Part shown: positions 34,001-45,808 of the stretch, in pieces
How the letters are laid out: the number at the start of each line of letters is the position of its first letter
Position numbering within the stretch: position 1 is the first letter of the stretch
Source of the DNA: Asterias amurensis
Taxonomy: Eukaryota > Echinodermata > Asteroidea > Forcipulatida > Asteriidae
Length of the DNA stretch: 64,000 nucleotides
Assembly: GCF_032118995.1 (NCBI RefSeq)
Contig: NC_092668.1
Coordinates: forward strand, 14,053,501-14,117,500
Reading direction: 5' to 3'
The notes under the pieces: model-generated
Told to the model about the DNA's origin: nothing
The model's database searches: none
Seen by the model: the letters and a program-made list of their open reading frames with translations, nothing else
Made by a program: the position numbers and the translations under genes

Positions 34001-37000
34001 TTATAAATTACCTTATATGAAGTGGCGCAATTTTCAATGAATAAACACAGTCAAAAATCAGCCTCCTCATCAGTAAGACATCTCTCTGGCATCTGGTCGT
34101 CATTGTCGTCCTCATCGTCTGTGTTGATTTCATCTCCTTGTTCCAGTGAGCTCTTGCCTTGAGTTCCTTTCAGTATAGACAGATCCGAAGATGTTGATTC
34201 CCTTCAGAAGTACTCAATCTTTTGATGCCTGTAAATCCAAAAATAAATAAATATAAAATTACTTTTACATAAAAAATTTACCTTTGCACTTAACCATCCT
34301 GGGGTCGATTTCACAAAGAGTTAGAAAGATGAACACGTTGAAAGTTTCAGCAAAAAAGGTTACATGGTTCTACTTGCTGAGAAAACAGAGAGAAGCAAAC
34401 CCCGTCACAGTATCGATGAATCCATCCGAGGTAAAGATTTCGATACAACAAATTACGTTTGCTTTTTTCCCCAAACATGTAAAAAGAAATCGGCCAGGGG
34501 TTTCCTTACGGGTGGCGAACCCTTTGTCACTGAATTTTTGTTCTTCTGTTTTCAGAGTTAAAAATATTAAACCAAATATTAGTGGGCGCTTGTTTTTCAA
34601 AACTTATAAATTACCTTATATGAAGTGGCGCAATTTTCAATGAATGAACACAGTCAAAAATCAGCCTCCTCATCAGTAAGACATCTCGTCGTTGTCGTCG
34701 TTGTCCTCATCGTCTGTGTTGATTTCATCTCCTTGTTCCAGTGAGCTCTTGCCTTGAGTTCCTCTCAGTGTAGACTGATCCGAAGATGTTGATTCTCTTC
34801 AGGAGTACTCAATCTCTTGATGCCTGTAAATCCAAAAATAAATAAATATAAAATTACTTTTACATAAAAAATTAACCTTTGCACTTAACCATCCTGGGGT
34901 CGATTTCACAAAGAGTTAGAAAGATGAACACGTTGAAAGTTTAAGCAAAAAAGGTTAATTGGTTCTACTTGCTGAGAAAACAGAAAGAAGCAAACCCCGT
35001 CACAGTAGCGATGAATCCATCCGAGGTAAAGATTTTGATACTACAAATTACGCTTGCTTTTTTTTCCCAAACATGTAAAAAAGAATCGGCCAGGGGTTTC
35101 CTTACGGGTGGCGAACCCTTTGTCACTGAATTTTTGCTCTTCTGTTTTCAGAGTTAAAAATATTACACCAAATATTTGGGAGCTTGTTTTTCAAAACTTA
35201 TAAATTACCTTATATGAAGTGGCGCAATTTTCAATGAACAAACACAGTCAAAAATCAGCCTCCTCATCAGTAAGACATCTCTCTGGCATCTGGTCGTCAT
35301 TGTCGTCCTCATCGTCTGTGTTGATTTCATCTCCTTGTTCCAGTGAGCTCTTGCCTTGAGTTCCTTTCAGTATAGACAGATCCGAAGATGTTGATTCCCT
35401 TCAGAAGTACTCAATCTTTTGATGCCTGTAAATCCAAAAATAAATAAATATAAAATTACTTTTACATAAAAAATTAACCTTTGCACTTAACCATCCTGGG
35501 GTCGATTTCACAAAGAGTTAGAAAGATGAACACGTTGAAAGTTTCAGCAAAAAAGGTTAATTGGTTCTACTTGCTGAGAAAACAGAGAGAAGCAAACCCC
35601 GTCACAGTATCGATGAATCCATCCGAGGTAAAGATTTCGATACAACAAATTACGTTTGCTTTTTTCCCCAAACATGTAAAAAAAAAATCGGCCAGGGGTT
35701 TCCTTACGGGTGGCGAACCCTTTGTCACTGAATTTTTGTTCTTCTGTTTTCAGAGTTAAAAATATTAAACCAAATATTAGTGGGCGCTTGTTTTTCAAAA
35801 CTTATAAATTACCTTATATGAAGTGGCGCAATTTTCAATGAATGAACACAGTCAAAAATCAGCCTCCTCATCAGTAAGACATCTCGTCGTTGTCGTCGTT
35901 GTCCTCATCGTCTGTGTTGATTTCATCTCCTTGTTCCAGTGAGCTCTTGCCTTGAGTTCCTCTCAGTGTAGACTGATCCGAAGATGTTGATTCTCTTCAG
36001 GAGTACTCAATCTCTTGATGCCTGTAAATCCAAAAATAAATAAATATAAAATTACTTTTACATAAAAAATTAACCTTTGCACTTAACCATCCTGGGGTCG
36101 ATTTCACAAAGAGTTAGAAAGATGAACACGTTGAAAGTTTAAGCAAAAAAGGTTAATTGGTTCTACTTGCTGAGAAAACAGAAAGAAGCAAACCCCGTCA
36201 CAGTAGCGATGAATCCATCCGAGGTAAAGATTTTGATACTACAAATTACGCTTGCTTTTTTTTCCCAAACATGTAAAAAAGAATCGGCCAGGGGTTTCCT
36301 TACGGGTGGCGAACCCTTTGTCACTGAATTTTTGCTCTTCTGTTTTCAGAGTTAAAAATATTACACCAAATATTTGGGAGCTTGTTTTTCAAAACTTATA
36401 AATTACCTTATATGAAGTGGCGCAATTTTCAATGAACAAACACAGTCAAAAATCAGCCTCCTCATCAGTAAGACATCTCTCTGGCATCTGGTCGTCATTG
36501 TCGTCCTCATCGTCTGTGTTGATTTCATCTCCTTGTTCCAGTGAGCTCTTGCCTTGAGTTCCTTTCAGTATAGACAGATCCGAAGATGTTGATTCCCTTC
36601 AGAAGTACTCAATCTTTTGATGCCTGTAAATCCAAAAATAAATAAATATAAAATTACTTTTACATAAAAAATTAACCTTTGCACTTAACCATCCTGGGGT
36701 CGATTTCACAAAGAGTTAGAAAGATGAACACGTTGAAAGTTTCAGCAAAAAAGGTTAATTGGTTCTACTTGCTGAGAAAACAGAGAGAAGCAAACCCCGT
36801 CACAGTATCGATGAATCCATCCGAGGTAAAGATTTCGATACAACAAATTACGTTTGCTTTTTTCCCCATACATGTAAAAAAAAAATCGGCCAGGGGTTTC
36901 CTTACGGGTGGCGAACCCTTTGTCACTGAATTTTTGCTCTTCTGTTTTCAGAGTTAAAAATATTAAACCAAATATTTGGGGGCTTGTTTTTCAAAACTTA

Positions 37001-37055
37001 TAAATTACCTTATATGAAGTGGCGCAATTTTCAATGAATAAACACAGTCAAAAAT
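31030..37055. repeat. Tandem array: ten ~600-bp units, each with a terminal exon
   Basis: The shared landmark 'TTGATGCCTGTAAATCC' recurs near 31203, 31814, 32419, 33016, 33621, 34223, 34820, 35420, 36018 and 36618, a period of 597-612 bp. Each unit holds, on the minus strand, an acceptor (GGATTTACAG) and a short coding exon. On the plus strand each holds an arm 'CCTGGGGTCGATTTCACAAAG' like that of the MITE at 45925-46085, and the sequence 'GGCCAGGGGTTTCCTTACGG'. Units differ by a few per cent; the first (31.03-31.65 kb) is the most divergent. From 34.07 to 36.5 kb the units alternate between two subtypes, forming a dimeric higher-order repeat of about 1198 bp. Confidence 0.9.
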
Positions 37056-40000
37056 CATAAAATATAAAACCTCTGAAATGAAACGAACCTATTCGTATAT
37101 CAAAATATTTGGGGGGCTTACGTTATTTTTCAAAATTTACCAAATGTCAATTTTTAACTTGAAGTGGCGCAATTTTCAATCAAACACAGTTAAAAAATTG
37201 GCCAGGGGTTTCCTCACGGGTGGCGAACCCTTTGTCACTGAATTTTTGCTCTTCTGTGTTCAGAGTTAAAAATACAAAACCAAATATTTGGGGGCTTGTT
37301 TTTCAAAACTTACCAAATGATAAATCACCTAATAAATATTAAGTGGCAAAATTTCCAACTAACAGTTTAAAAATTGGCCAGAGGTTTCCCTATGGATGGC
37401 GAACCCATATCACTGAAGTTTGCTCTTCAGTGTTAAATATAAAACCTCTGAAATAAAACAAAACTATTTCTAGTCAAATATTTGGGGAGGGGAGGATAAT
37501 TTTCAAAAATTACCAAATTATAAAAGAAATCGCCAGTTAAAATGAAGTGCTGGTACATTTTTCAATTAAACACAGTTAAAACATTGGCCAGAGCTTTCCC
37601 CTACGGTTGGCAAACCTTTATCACTGATTTTTGAGAGGGATAAAACCTCTGAAATAAAATAACAAGTACAAACAAAGAAATTTGGGGTTGCTTTTTTTTC
37701 AAAATTTACGAAATGATAAACCACCTTTTATTCAAACCAAAATTGTGCATTTATCTTTCAAACAAATTGATAATATTGACCAGAGGTTCCCCTACAGGCA
37801 GCAAACACTTTCACTGATTTGTTTTTGTTTCTTTCCTGAAATAAAATAAAACGGTAAACCTAAATATTTTGGGGGTTATATTCTTCAAAAAAAACCATAT
37901 GAAATAAATCACCGAATAAATTTCATCTATTGTGCATGTTTTTCATAAACCTATTTTAGAAATTGCCAGAGGTTTCGCTGTGGGTGGTGCACCCTTTTCA
38001 CAGATTTTATTTGTACATCTTTTTTTAAATTAATTCACAGTTAAATATAAATAATGAAACCTCTGAAAGAAAAAAATACAAACAAAATGTTTTGGTGGTT
38101 GTAGTATAGACAAATAAACAACATAAAGTACGAACATTTTTGTATGTAAACATCAAGATATAAACCTAAACAATTTGGACATTTCCTAAGATAAGGCCGA
38201 GTAAAAATAAAAACATGTTTAGCGTCCGGGTTTCTCAAAAAAGGGAAGGAGGAGGGGCTTTTTATTTTTTATTTCAAGATGGCCACCATTCTTTTTAAAA
38301 TGTCAAATATCCATTGTTTTTTCTACTGCTCAAACACACAATACATAAATGAAACGTATTGGTCAAGACATTCAGATTGTTTTAGCTGAGAACGTTTAAA
38401 AATACCCTTTTAAAAAAATGTGCGTAATTATTTTTTTTTACTGTGCATAAAAAATATATATAAAAAGTTAAAAAGGAGGCGGCATGTAAAAAGGAAGTGG
38501 TCGGGGACGCTAAAAACATGTTTCTTTTTTTAACTTGGCCTAAAACTCCAGTGTTTCACTCACCAGTGGTCCTAGGTCTTTCTGGCTGTAACCTTTTAAC
38601 GACCTTCAACATTCTTGCAAGAGTTGAGACACAGGTAAGAATGATAGACCACACCATGTAATGCAGCTGTAATGAGAAGGAAGACAAAAAGTGACTTTTC
38701 ATTCATTCAAAAATATGATGTCTGTGCTAAGGATAGTGATATATGCGGTCACCACTGAGTGATACAAAGACAAAAAAATTCACTGATAATATTAATAAAC
38801 ACAACTTTACACATTATTATGTTGAAAAACTGTGAATGAAAGGAAGGTTATTTAGTGTTGGTCGATTTTGAAATCATGAGTGCCCGGCACCGGCAGGTTG
38901 CACAGCACAGACCATGCCTCATCATAAGATTTAAAAATCTGAAACATTCATTTTTAAAAAAAGTAAGTCAGACAGTCAATGGGGATAACTTTCCGTATGG
39001 CGCCATCACTTTTTCATTTATTCTTACAAACAAAGGGATATCTCATTGAGGTAAATTAGATACTATAATATTTCATATCGAATTAAAAAGTGGTTGTACC
39101 AAGGGTATTTCTTTTAGGTTTTTTTACCACAATTAAAAAAGATTATTTATTTATTTTGTGTATATAATTTTTGGAAAAGTTTCCGTATGGCGCCACCACT
39201 TTTTCATTTGATATGAAATAATATAGGAACTTATTTACCTGATTGATATATCCCTTTTTCTAAAAATGAGTGAAAAAGTGGTGGCGCCATGCGGAAAGTT
39301 ATCCTAATTTTTTTAAATAAATTACAACATGACTAAACAACAGCGAATGAGCCACCGGGATGCAATCATTACAAAGGATGATATAAAAGGCAATCATTCA
39401 TCTTACAGACAGGCCTAGTAGTTAGTAAGCCGATTATAATGTAAATTACAAAATTAATATTGAAAACTATGTCTACTATTTTATTTATAAATATTTTTTT
39501 TTATACTAACAAAATATTCAACTTTTTTTGTAAACTACAAATTATCAGTCACATATCATTTACATCATCAGAGTCAAAGTCATTGAGCTGAATTTGCATT
39601 AATGTATTTAATATCATATTCAAAGTATGTTGCGATCATGCATCATCAGCCTCCCCCTCCCCCTAGATACGTCCCGACCCCGCCTACCCATTTTATAAAT
39701 AACGCACAAGTCCAGGGGGCCATCGCACACAACTTTACAAGCTCCGGTTTCCACAAGAAATACATTAATTCTAAACTTACTTTTTGCATTTACTTTGTGA
39801 GGGCACGTCTTGCATTTTATAACTACCGTTCATTTTTCAGGAAACGGTAAAATGGAGCCAAATTGCGGGCAAAATTCTCTTGAAGAAGCAAATGACTCCT
39901 CTCCGTCCATGTTTTTGAGAAATTCTAATCCCGCGTGCGTTTCTGAATGGGCCGCACGTGATATATCAAGCTGGACTTCATCCGATAATTCAGCGTTGAA

Positions 40001-41928
40001 TTTTGTTTAGGGTATCTGACTAGGTATTAAAATAGGAATCGCGTCCTCTGTTGGCGGATTGCGGCCATGTCCGAAACGGCGACTTCGGCTACAGCTACGG
40101 CTAGATCGCCCGCGTCTGCCTACTCTTCAACACTAGTAGACGCGCTGATCTAGACGTAGCTGTAGCCGAAGTCGTTGTTTCGGACACGGCCGTGGCCGGT
40201 GAGCAGCAACAGTGTAAACTTTAAGGAACTTTGGCTGCGGTTACCTGGGCCCAATTTCATTGAAATGCTTTCGTTAGGCAGAAAATATTACTAAATCTGC
40301 CAAAAAATTAAATAAAAGCAGGATAGTCGCATAAACAATTTATACGTACAATGACATTGTATTTTTGCTGGTGTATTATTCTGGTATGCACATGAAGTTT
40401 GGCCCTGTTTCCTGTGCTCTGATTTTTCTTGGAAGTCTAGACTAAATGAAGCTTACAAAATGCTTGTATGGGCAGTGTTGTTGTCAATACCATAGGCCCA
40501 GATTCATAGAGCTGCTTCTAAGCACAAAAAGTAGCTTAGCACAAAATGCTTAATACCAGAAAGAGCTTTACCAGCCAACCTAACCATGTCATGTTACACT
40601 TTGTGACTAGCCTGCACATTTTTTTAATTCATAAAATGGCCGACAGTGTTAGTTCGCAAAGTAAAACCAATATTGAAGCGTAGTTTCTTTGTGTGGATCA
40701 TTCTACTTTTAAAACATCTTTCTAACAATAATTATGCGTTTCATGACAAACGGTTTCGACGCTTTTCATATACCAACTCGAACCGTCCAATGCAATTAAG
40801 CAACTCTATGAAATTGAGCCTGGTACGCCTGAGACGGCAAGGTTCAAGACCAAGAGACCACGACAAAGAACACCGATATAGGGGCAGGTGTTATATTCAA
40901 GATAATTTTGATATCTTAGAGAATGATGCGCAAATTTATAAGTTGTTTACAAACCTGTAAAGAGAAGGGAAAACATTAATAAGTTATTTAAAAAACCTGT
41001 ACAGAGAAGGGAAAAATTAATAAGTTATTTACAAACCTGTAAAGAGAAGGGAAAAAATTAATAAGTTATTTACAAACCTGTACAGAGAAGGGAAAAAAAT
41101 TAACAAGTTATTTAGAACCTGTAAAGAGAAGGGAAACAATTAATAAGTTATTTACAAACCTGTAAAGAGAAGGAAACAAAATAATAAATTGTTTACAAAC
41201 CTGTACAGAGAAGGGAAAAAAATAATAAGTTATTTACAAACCTGTAAAGAGAAGGGACAAAATTAATAAGTTGTTTACAAACCTGTACAGAGAAGAGAAA
41301 AAATTAATAAGTTATTTACAAACCTGTAAAGAGAAAGGCCAAAATTAATAAGTTATTTACAAACCTGTAAAGAGAAGGGACAACATTAATACGTTATTTA
41401 CAAACCTGTAAAGAGAAGGGAAAAAATTAATAAGTTATTTACTTTAAGTTTAAACCTGTAAAGAGAAGAGAAAAAATTAATAAGTTAGGCCTATTTACAA
41501 ACCTGTAATAAGAAGAGAAAAAAGTTAATAAATATTTACAAACCTGTAAAGAGAAGGGAAAAAATTCCCCAATTAGTATCAGTTCAGCAGTTTTTATTTC
41601 CGAACAAGCAGGCATTTTGCTAAATAATGTTGGCTGACAGGATTGTATGCACATTGTGCAGTTTTGGGCGTTTCAAAATGGCGTCCGTGGCGACTTCAAA
41701 CGTAACGCACTCACCCATCCAGTGCGGTCTGAGGCCCAAACACGCAAACATAAAACATAAACGTATCAGGAAAGGCGTATTCTCAATATATCACCCTATA
41801 AAACATACCTTGGTATCTGCGGTCAGTCTCTGTCGAACAGCCACATTTACACGAATCCTATTGATGGGCTTGAAGGAGACATTTTGTCTGAAGTTTACAT
41901 CAATGGATGTCAAATTTCCCCCCTTCAT
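31150..41928 (-). CDS. Hypothetical single-pass membrane protein with alternative last exons
   Basis: Proposed exons: 41928-41809 (ATG at 41928; donor ACCAAG|GTATGT), 38666-38564 (acceptor CATTACAG, donor CCACTG|GTGAGTG) and 31208-31150 (acceptor TTTACAG, TGA). They join in phase to 93 residues: a basic N-terminus MKGGNLTSIDVNFRQNVSF, a hydrophobic segment at about residues 44-58 (MVWSIILTCVSTLARML), a basic stretch VVKRLQPERPRTTG, then IKRLSTPKQNQHLWISLH. The last exon exists in ten tandem versions, any of which fits the phase. Nine other versions lie at about 31761-31819, 32366-32424, 32963-33021, 33568-33626, 34170-34228, 34767-34825, 35367-35425, 35965-36023 and 36565-36623, reading STPEENQHLRISL in most. 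I recognise no family. The middle exon is the best supported; the link to 41.8 kb is inferred from phase only. Confidence 0.4.
37055..38060. repeat. Decayed ~190-bp units next to the 600-bp array
   Basis: 'TTGGCCAGAGGTTTCCC(T)' recurs near 37199, 37373, 37584, 37776 and 37962. Each copy is followed by 'TGGCGAACCC'-like, 'AAACCTCTGAAATAAAA' and 'AAATATTTGGGG'-like stretches, a period of about 185-210 bp. The same motifs occur once per 600-bp unit, so these look like an older or ancestral form of part of the array unit. Confidence 0.75.
38980..39303. mobile_element. Foldback element with three arms
   Basis: The outer arms 'GGATAACTTTCCGTATGGCG' (38984) and its complement ending at 39303 bound the element. 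A third arm 'GTTTCCGTATGGCGCCACC' lies inside near 39179, in the left-arm orientation. The arms continue as 'CACTTTTTCATTT'. The extra arm suggests an insertion of one copy into another or an internal duplication. Confidence 0.7.
39840..40020. other. CpG-containing segment with open frames on both strands
   Basis: On the plus strand a 53-codon frame starts MEPNCGQNSLEEAND after an acceptor-like TTCATTTTTCAG. On the minus strand a frame reads NAELSDEVQLDISRAAHS and ends PFPEK then stop. Neither has a matching donor, and I cannot choose. It may be a 5' exon or promoter region of an unidentified gene. Confidence 0.2.
40060..40200. mobile_element. Inverted-repeat element with long GC-rich arms
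   Basis: 'GGCCATGTCCGAAACGGCGA' and 'CTTCGGCTACAGCTACG' pair with 'CGTAGCTGTAGCCGAAG' and 'TTTCGGACACGGCCGTGGCC'. Arms are about 55 bp with a 40-bp centre that is itself partly self-complementary. It shares the 'ctacagctacggc' arm with 12790-12900. Confidence 0.7.
40495..40830. mobile_element. MITE family M1 copy
   Basis: The arms 'GGCCCAGATTCATAGAGCTG' and 'CAACTCTATGAAATTGAGCC' bound about 330 bp, with internal 'gcttagcac' motifs. Confidence 0.55.
40935..41570. repeat. Minisatellite, about 14 units of 45-50 bp
   Basis: The core 'TTAATAAGTTATTTACAAACC' followed by 'TGTAAAGAGAAGGGAAAAAA' repeats head to tail. Variants alternate between 'TGTAAAG' and 'TGTACAG'. It has no coding signal and lies in the proposed first intron of the hypothetical membrane protein gene. 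Confidence 0.85.
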
Positions 41929-41999
41929 TACCTTACCACAACTGAACTACAGAGGGCGCACTCCATAAATAAATAAATTAAAACGGGTGGTGTGACGCA

Positions 42000-44900
42000 A
42001 CACCAAAGACAGTCCAAACTTATATTCAGACTTTTGTGATAATATTTAATGGCAGTGTCCCGAATAACTTATGCAAAACTCTTGTTTGGCATAATTTGAA
42101 GCCTAAATTTAAACTACCAAATTGAATTAAGACGTTTCACAATGTGAACCTTCTCTTATTGTCCAATAGGGGGCAACCCCTAATGCCTCAGAAATTGCAA
42201 ATTCACTAAAAGCTATGAAGCACGAAAAAAAAAGTTGCTTATCAAATATTAAAAAAATGAATGGCAACAGTGTAACATTTATGGGGTTTCGGCCCAATTT
42301 CATAAAACTGCTTTATTTAAGCAGAAATAGGAGGCCTACTTATTAAACATTTTGCTTGAAAATGCAACAACCTGTTTACTTCAAATTTTGCCTGTAAACA
42401 TTTTCAGGCAAAACTTGATAAGACGGCCTATATACAAGGCTATGCCTTGTTGCATTTTAGTTAAAATTTGATGAGTGCTTATTGCATTTCAGGCAAAATT
42501 TGATTTTGAAGTACAAGGCTACTTGTGTACTTATCAAAGGCCTTGTGTTTTTATTGGATTGTAGCAAATTGTTTGCAAAGTGCAAGGCCTTGAAGGAAAA
42601 AATGCAAACTTTACATTTTGTTCAAACATTAGTTTTCCTCACCTGGTTTATTTTGAAAATATTCAAAAAAGTCTTAGGCCAATAACATGAGACTTAAAGT
42701 AGATATTATTTACAATGGAAAGTAGCCAGCCACAAATGTTATATCAAATCATTAAGGAAAAATTAATTAATAAAGAAGAAAATTCATGTAAATCACAAAC
42801 GATTGAATACATAACTTACAAAGTACATATACAAATTAATTAATGTAAAACCGCACACTTAACAGTACTGGAAATAACAATCTGTACAAGGCACAATTAA
42901 TTGATATTTTCGGACAACAATAATAATAATAATAATAAATGAATCAAAGATTCCTCTATGCGCCTAACAATAAAAACTAAAAGGCTAAACAAAAACAAGA
43001 CTCAAACTATATAGATATAAATCAGTTATAAACAAGCAAAAAGATTCAAGCAATAGCCACTCTGAATCTGAAATAATAAAATACAGGAAAACAGAAATAC
43101 TTCCAACAGAATTTAAAAGATATTATTTTCAAAACTTGGTTGTTGTGACGACCTATTTCCAAAGATCAAGGGGCATTAATTTACCCTGTAAATAGGAACC
43201 TTGGGCTCATGAAAATAAACAGAGGGGGCTCAGCAGAGGGAACCCCCCCCCCCCCCAAACAGAAGATTGTATCATGCACAACATTTTGTCAGACTTTAGT
43301 CTGATTTGTAGTTTGTCGTATTTGCTCTAACAAAATAAGTAAAACTGTGTTTCACAATTTCACACCAATCTTCCATAAAATGTATTGCTAATATAAAAAC
43401 CACTCCATCAACATTATGAAAAACAAATCCAATACAAAGGCCCAATCTCATACAGAGCTGCATTAAATCAACACAAAGTAGCTAAGCACAACATTATGCT
43501 TAACAGAATAAAGTTACCAGCCAAACTACAAGTCACATGAACATAAAGGGACTGGTATCCTGCTTGTTGAAGCCACTCTATGAAGATTGACCCAGTACTT
43601 GGTACTACTTGGTGATTAAAAGTCTCAGCCTCACTTTCAAAATACATAACTTAAAAATTAGCAATCTTGTCAAATACTTTCTTAAAAATATATTGTTATA
43701 TCAAGACAATCTATCAGTTGAATACTTAAACTATATAAGATATAAATCAGTTATAAAGTACTAAAAGTATCTACGTATGTGTTATACAAGTATAAAATAG
43801 GAATAGAATACGGAATATTTGAATAACACTCCGGCACTTTTAAAAAAAAACGCTGCAACCGTTTTTTTTTTAAGAATCAGACATTTCTGACGACTCTAAA
43901 CCCTGTCATTACAAACTTATATTTGTTTGTACAAAATGAAAACAATTGTTCGCAGTGCTTTGTAAGGACACTCAATGACTATTGGTAGTCTCAAAGCCAA
44001 CTGGCCCATGCCACAAAACACCACAAGTCAACAACAGACCTGAAATTTCATCTTTAAACGGGCAAGGCTATTTTCACCACGCCACAGGCACTTTCAAAGC
44101 TAGTTGTGTTTTGTTCTTCTCTAAAACGAATATAAATCCATCAATGTTTCACTATGCATTGACCAAAACTATGATAGATCTAAACAAAAGAACGATGCAG
44201 CAAATGCTAACAAAAACATCAAGCTTACAAGGAATGTTCAAATAGCATAAATTCCAAATAAAAAATCTCAACTCTTTCATGATGGTAAAATCAACGTACA
44301 ATCTGCCAGGAGAATTCCACAACAAACATTATATTAAAAACAAATTTCGTACTAACAAACATGATTACAAACAGTGTTGTTCAGGAATTCAGCTAAGTTA
44401 AATGTAACAACTCTGCTTACCACAGAATTCTGCGCTTAGAATCACACATTCTAGCGGACATCGTAAGCACAGAACTCTGTGCTAAGCAGAAATAATAACT
44501 TGGTCCCACATCGGCTGATTTCTTTATTTTAAAAATTAAAAAATACAGAACAAAGTTTTGCTGTGCCTGGCGCTTTAAACTTTTCATCAAACTGCAGTTA
44601 AAAGCCTATTTTTTTTTCTTTTAAAAATATTTACAACTTGAAGTGAAATGTCCCACAACACTACAAGGCAAGAATATAATACAATAAATAGCATTGCAAT
44701 GGCAGGAATATGAAAATAAAACAAGCAGTTATAAATGGTTAGTAATCAAACTTAAAATCAAATCTAAAAAATTAATCATACTGAAATTAAGTTTAGTCAA
44801 ACGAAACAAAAAAGGACAAGATTAAAATGAACTTTCTTTACCAAGTTCTATTTCTGAATTTGTAACTGTACATCATCTCCAAATTTCAAGACATGGTAAA

Positions 44901-45390
44901 TCATAGGTTTTTTGGAAGAGTACAATCATCCCAAGTTATTAAATTAAGGGCTGAATGACAAAGAATTAACTCAAGCGGGATTTGAACATGCGAGTTCCAG
45001 ATTAATATTTTAATACTTTTTAAAATACCACTTAATAAGAGACAATTATTTCATCTTTTTCATTCTTTTTTTTTTCATGGTGGCATGATATGAATTTTCA
45101 CAAATTTGAATTTGAATTTTTGATTTTGGCAAAAAGGAATGGATGGATTAAGTAAAAGATATTTAAGTACAGAATAATTTAGTTCGGCAAAGAAACTGAT
45201 TTACTATGAAAATCCAATTTGCTGGGTCTAATTTGCACTTCATTTTTCTTGGATCAAGAAAATACGGACGGAGTTTATATTATTACTATTATTGGTTTAT
45301 TAATAACCATACACTAAAAGCTTAAGGCTGAATTGTATAAAACACATTATTTATTTCACTTTTAATAAATAGTTAAATTTGTAACAATTA
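42000..45390. other. AT-rich non-coding stretch
   Basis: I see no gene. Degraded arms of the M1 element family occur near 42290-42420, 43440-43590 and 44385-44505. Runs of A/T and a C-run near 43242 are present. Confidence 0.55.
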
Positions 45391-45394
45391 ATGC

Positions 45395-45400
45395 TTTATT
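45395..45400 (-). terminator. Possible polyadenylation signal for PTPN13
   Basis: AATAAA on the minus strand, about 410 bp beyond the PTPN13 stop codon; other AATAAA-like sites follow. Confidence 0.3.
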
Positions 45401-45767
45401 TATTATTGAAGTAAGAAGAAAAAAGTTTGCGTCAAGGAGTAAGAAGTACGTGCAAACAAAAATAAATAAAAGCGCTGTTGATAAGTAAAGTGGAGTACGA
45501 ACACGCGAAAGCAAAAAGTTCTTATTTTGTGAAATGCATGTGACGTAAATGTGGATTCCCTGATTTCGTAAGCCCCGATTATTTGCCAACAGTAAGCAGA
45601 TCTAATCACATTTGAACTATGAGTGTGGCTAGAACTAGTAAAACACAACATAACGTTCTCCTTATTTCATCCATAAAACGGTTACCAGGGTATCTGCTGA
45701 GTGCATCTTTAAAAAAGTCACTTAACTACTTTATGAACCAAACAGGGCCATCTAGTGTTCATGATTA

Positions 45768-45784
45768 CAGCGCCCTCTAGTGTT
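45768..45784 (-). promoter_or_regulatory. CTCF-like motif after the PTPN13 stop
   Basis: On the minus strand it reads 'ACACTAGAGGGCGCTG', a close match to the CTCF core CCACYAGRKGGCRSY. It is about 25 bp beyond the stop codon. A motif match only. Confidence 0.35.
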
Positions 45785-45808
45785 CTTGATCGCTCAGTGT
45801 TTTCCTCC

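Noticed and set aside
31270-36957. Repeated plus-strand open frames of about 92 codons in each 600-bp unit (MNTLKVSAKKVNWFYLL...)
   Set aside because: They recur because the DNA unit recurs. They overlap a MITE arm, vary by frameshift between units, have no start context, and lie opposite the better supported minus-strand exon and intron.
45362-45651. Minus-strand frames of 75-82 codons after PTPN13
   Set aside because: They are Phe/Leu/Ser-rich translations of AT-rich DNA and lack similarity or splice context; more likely 3' UTR or intergenic DNA.
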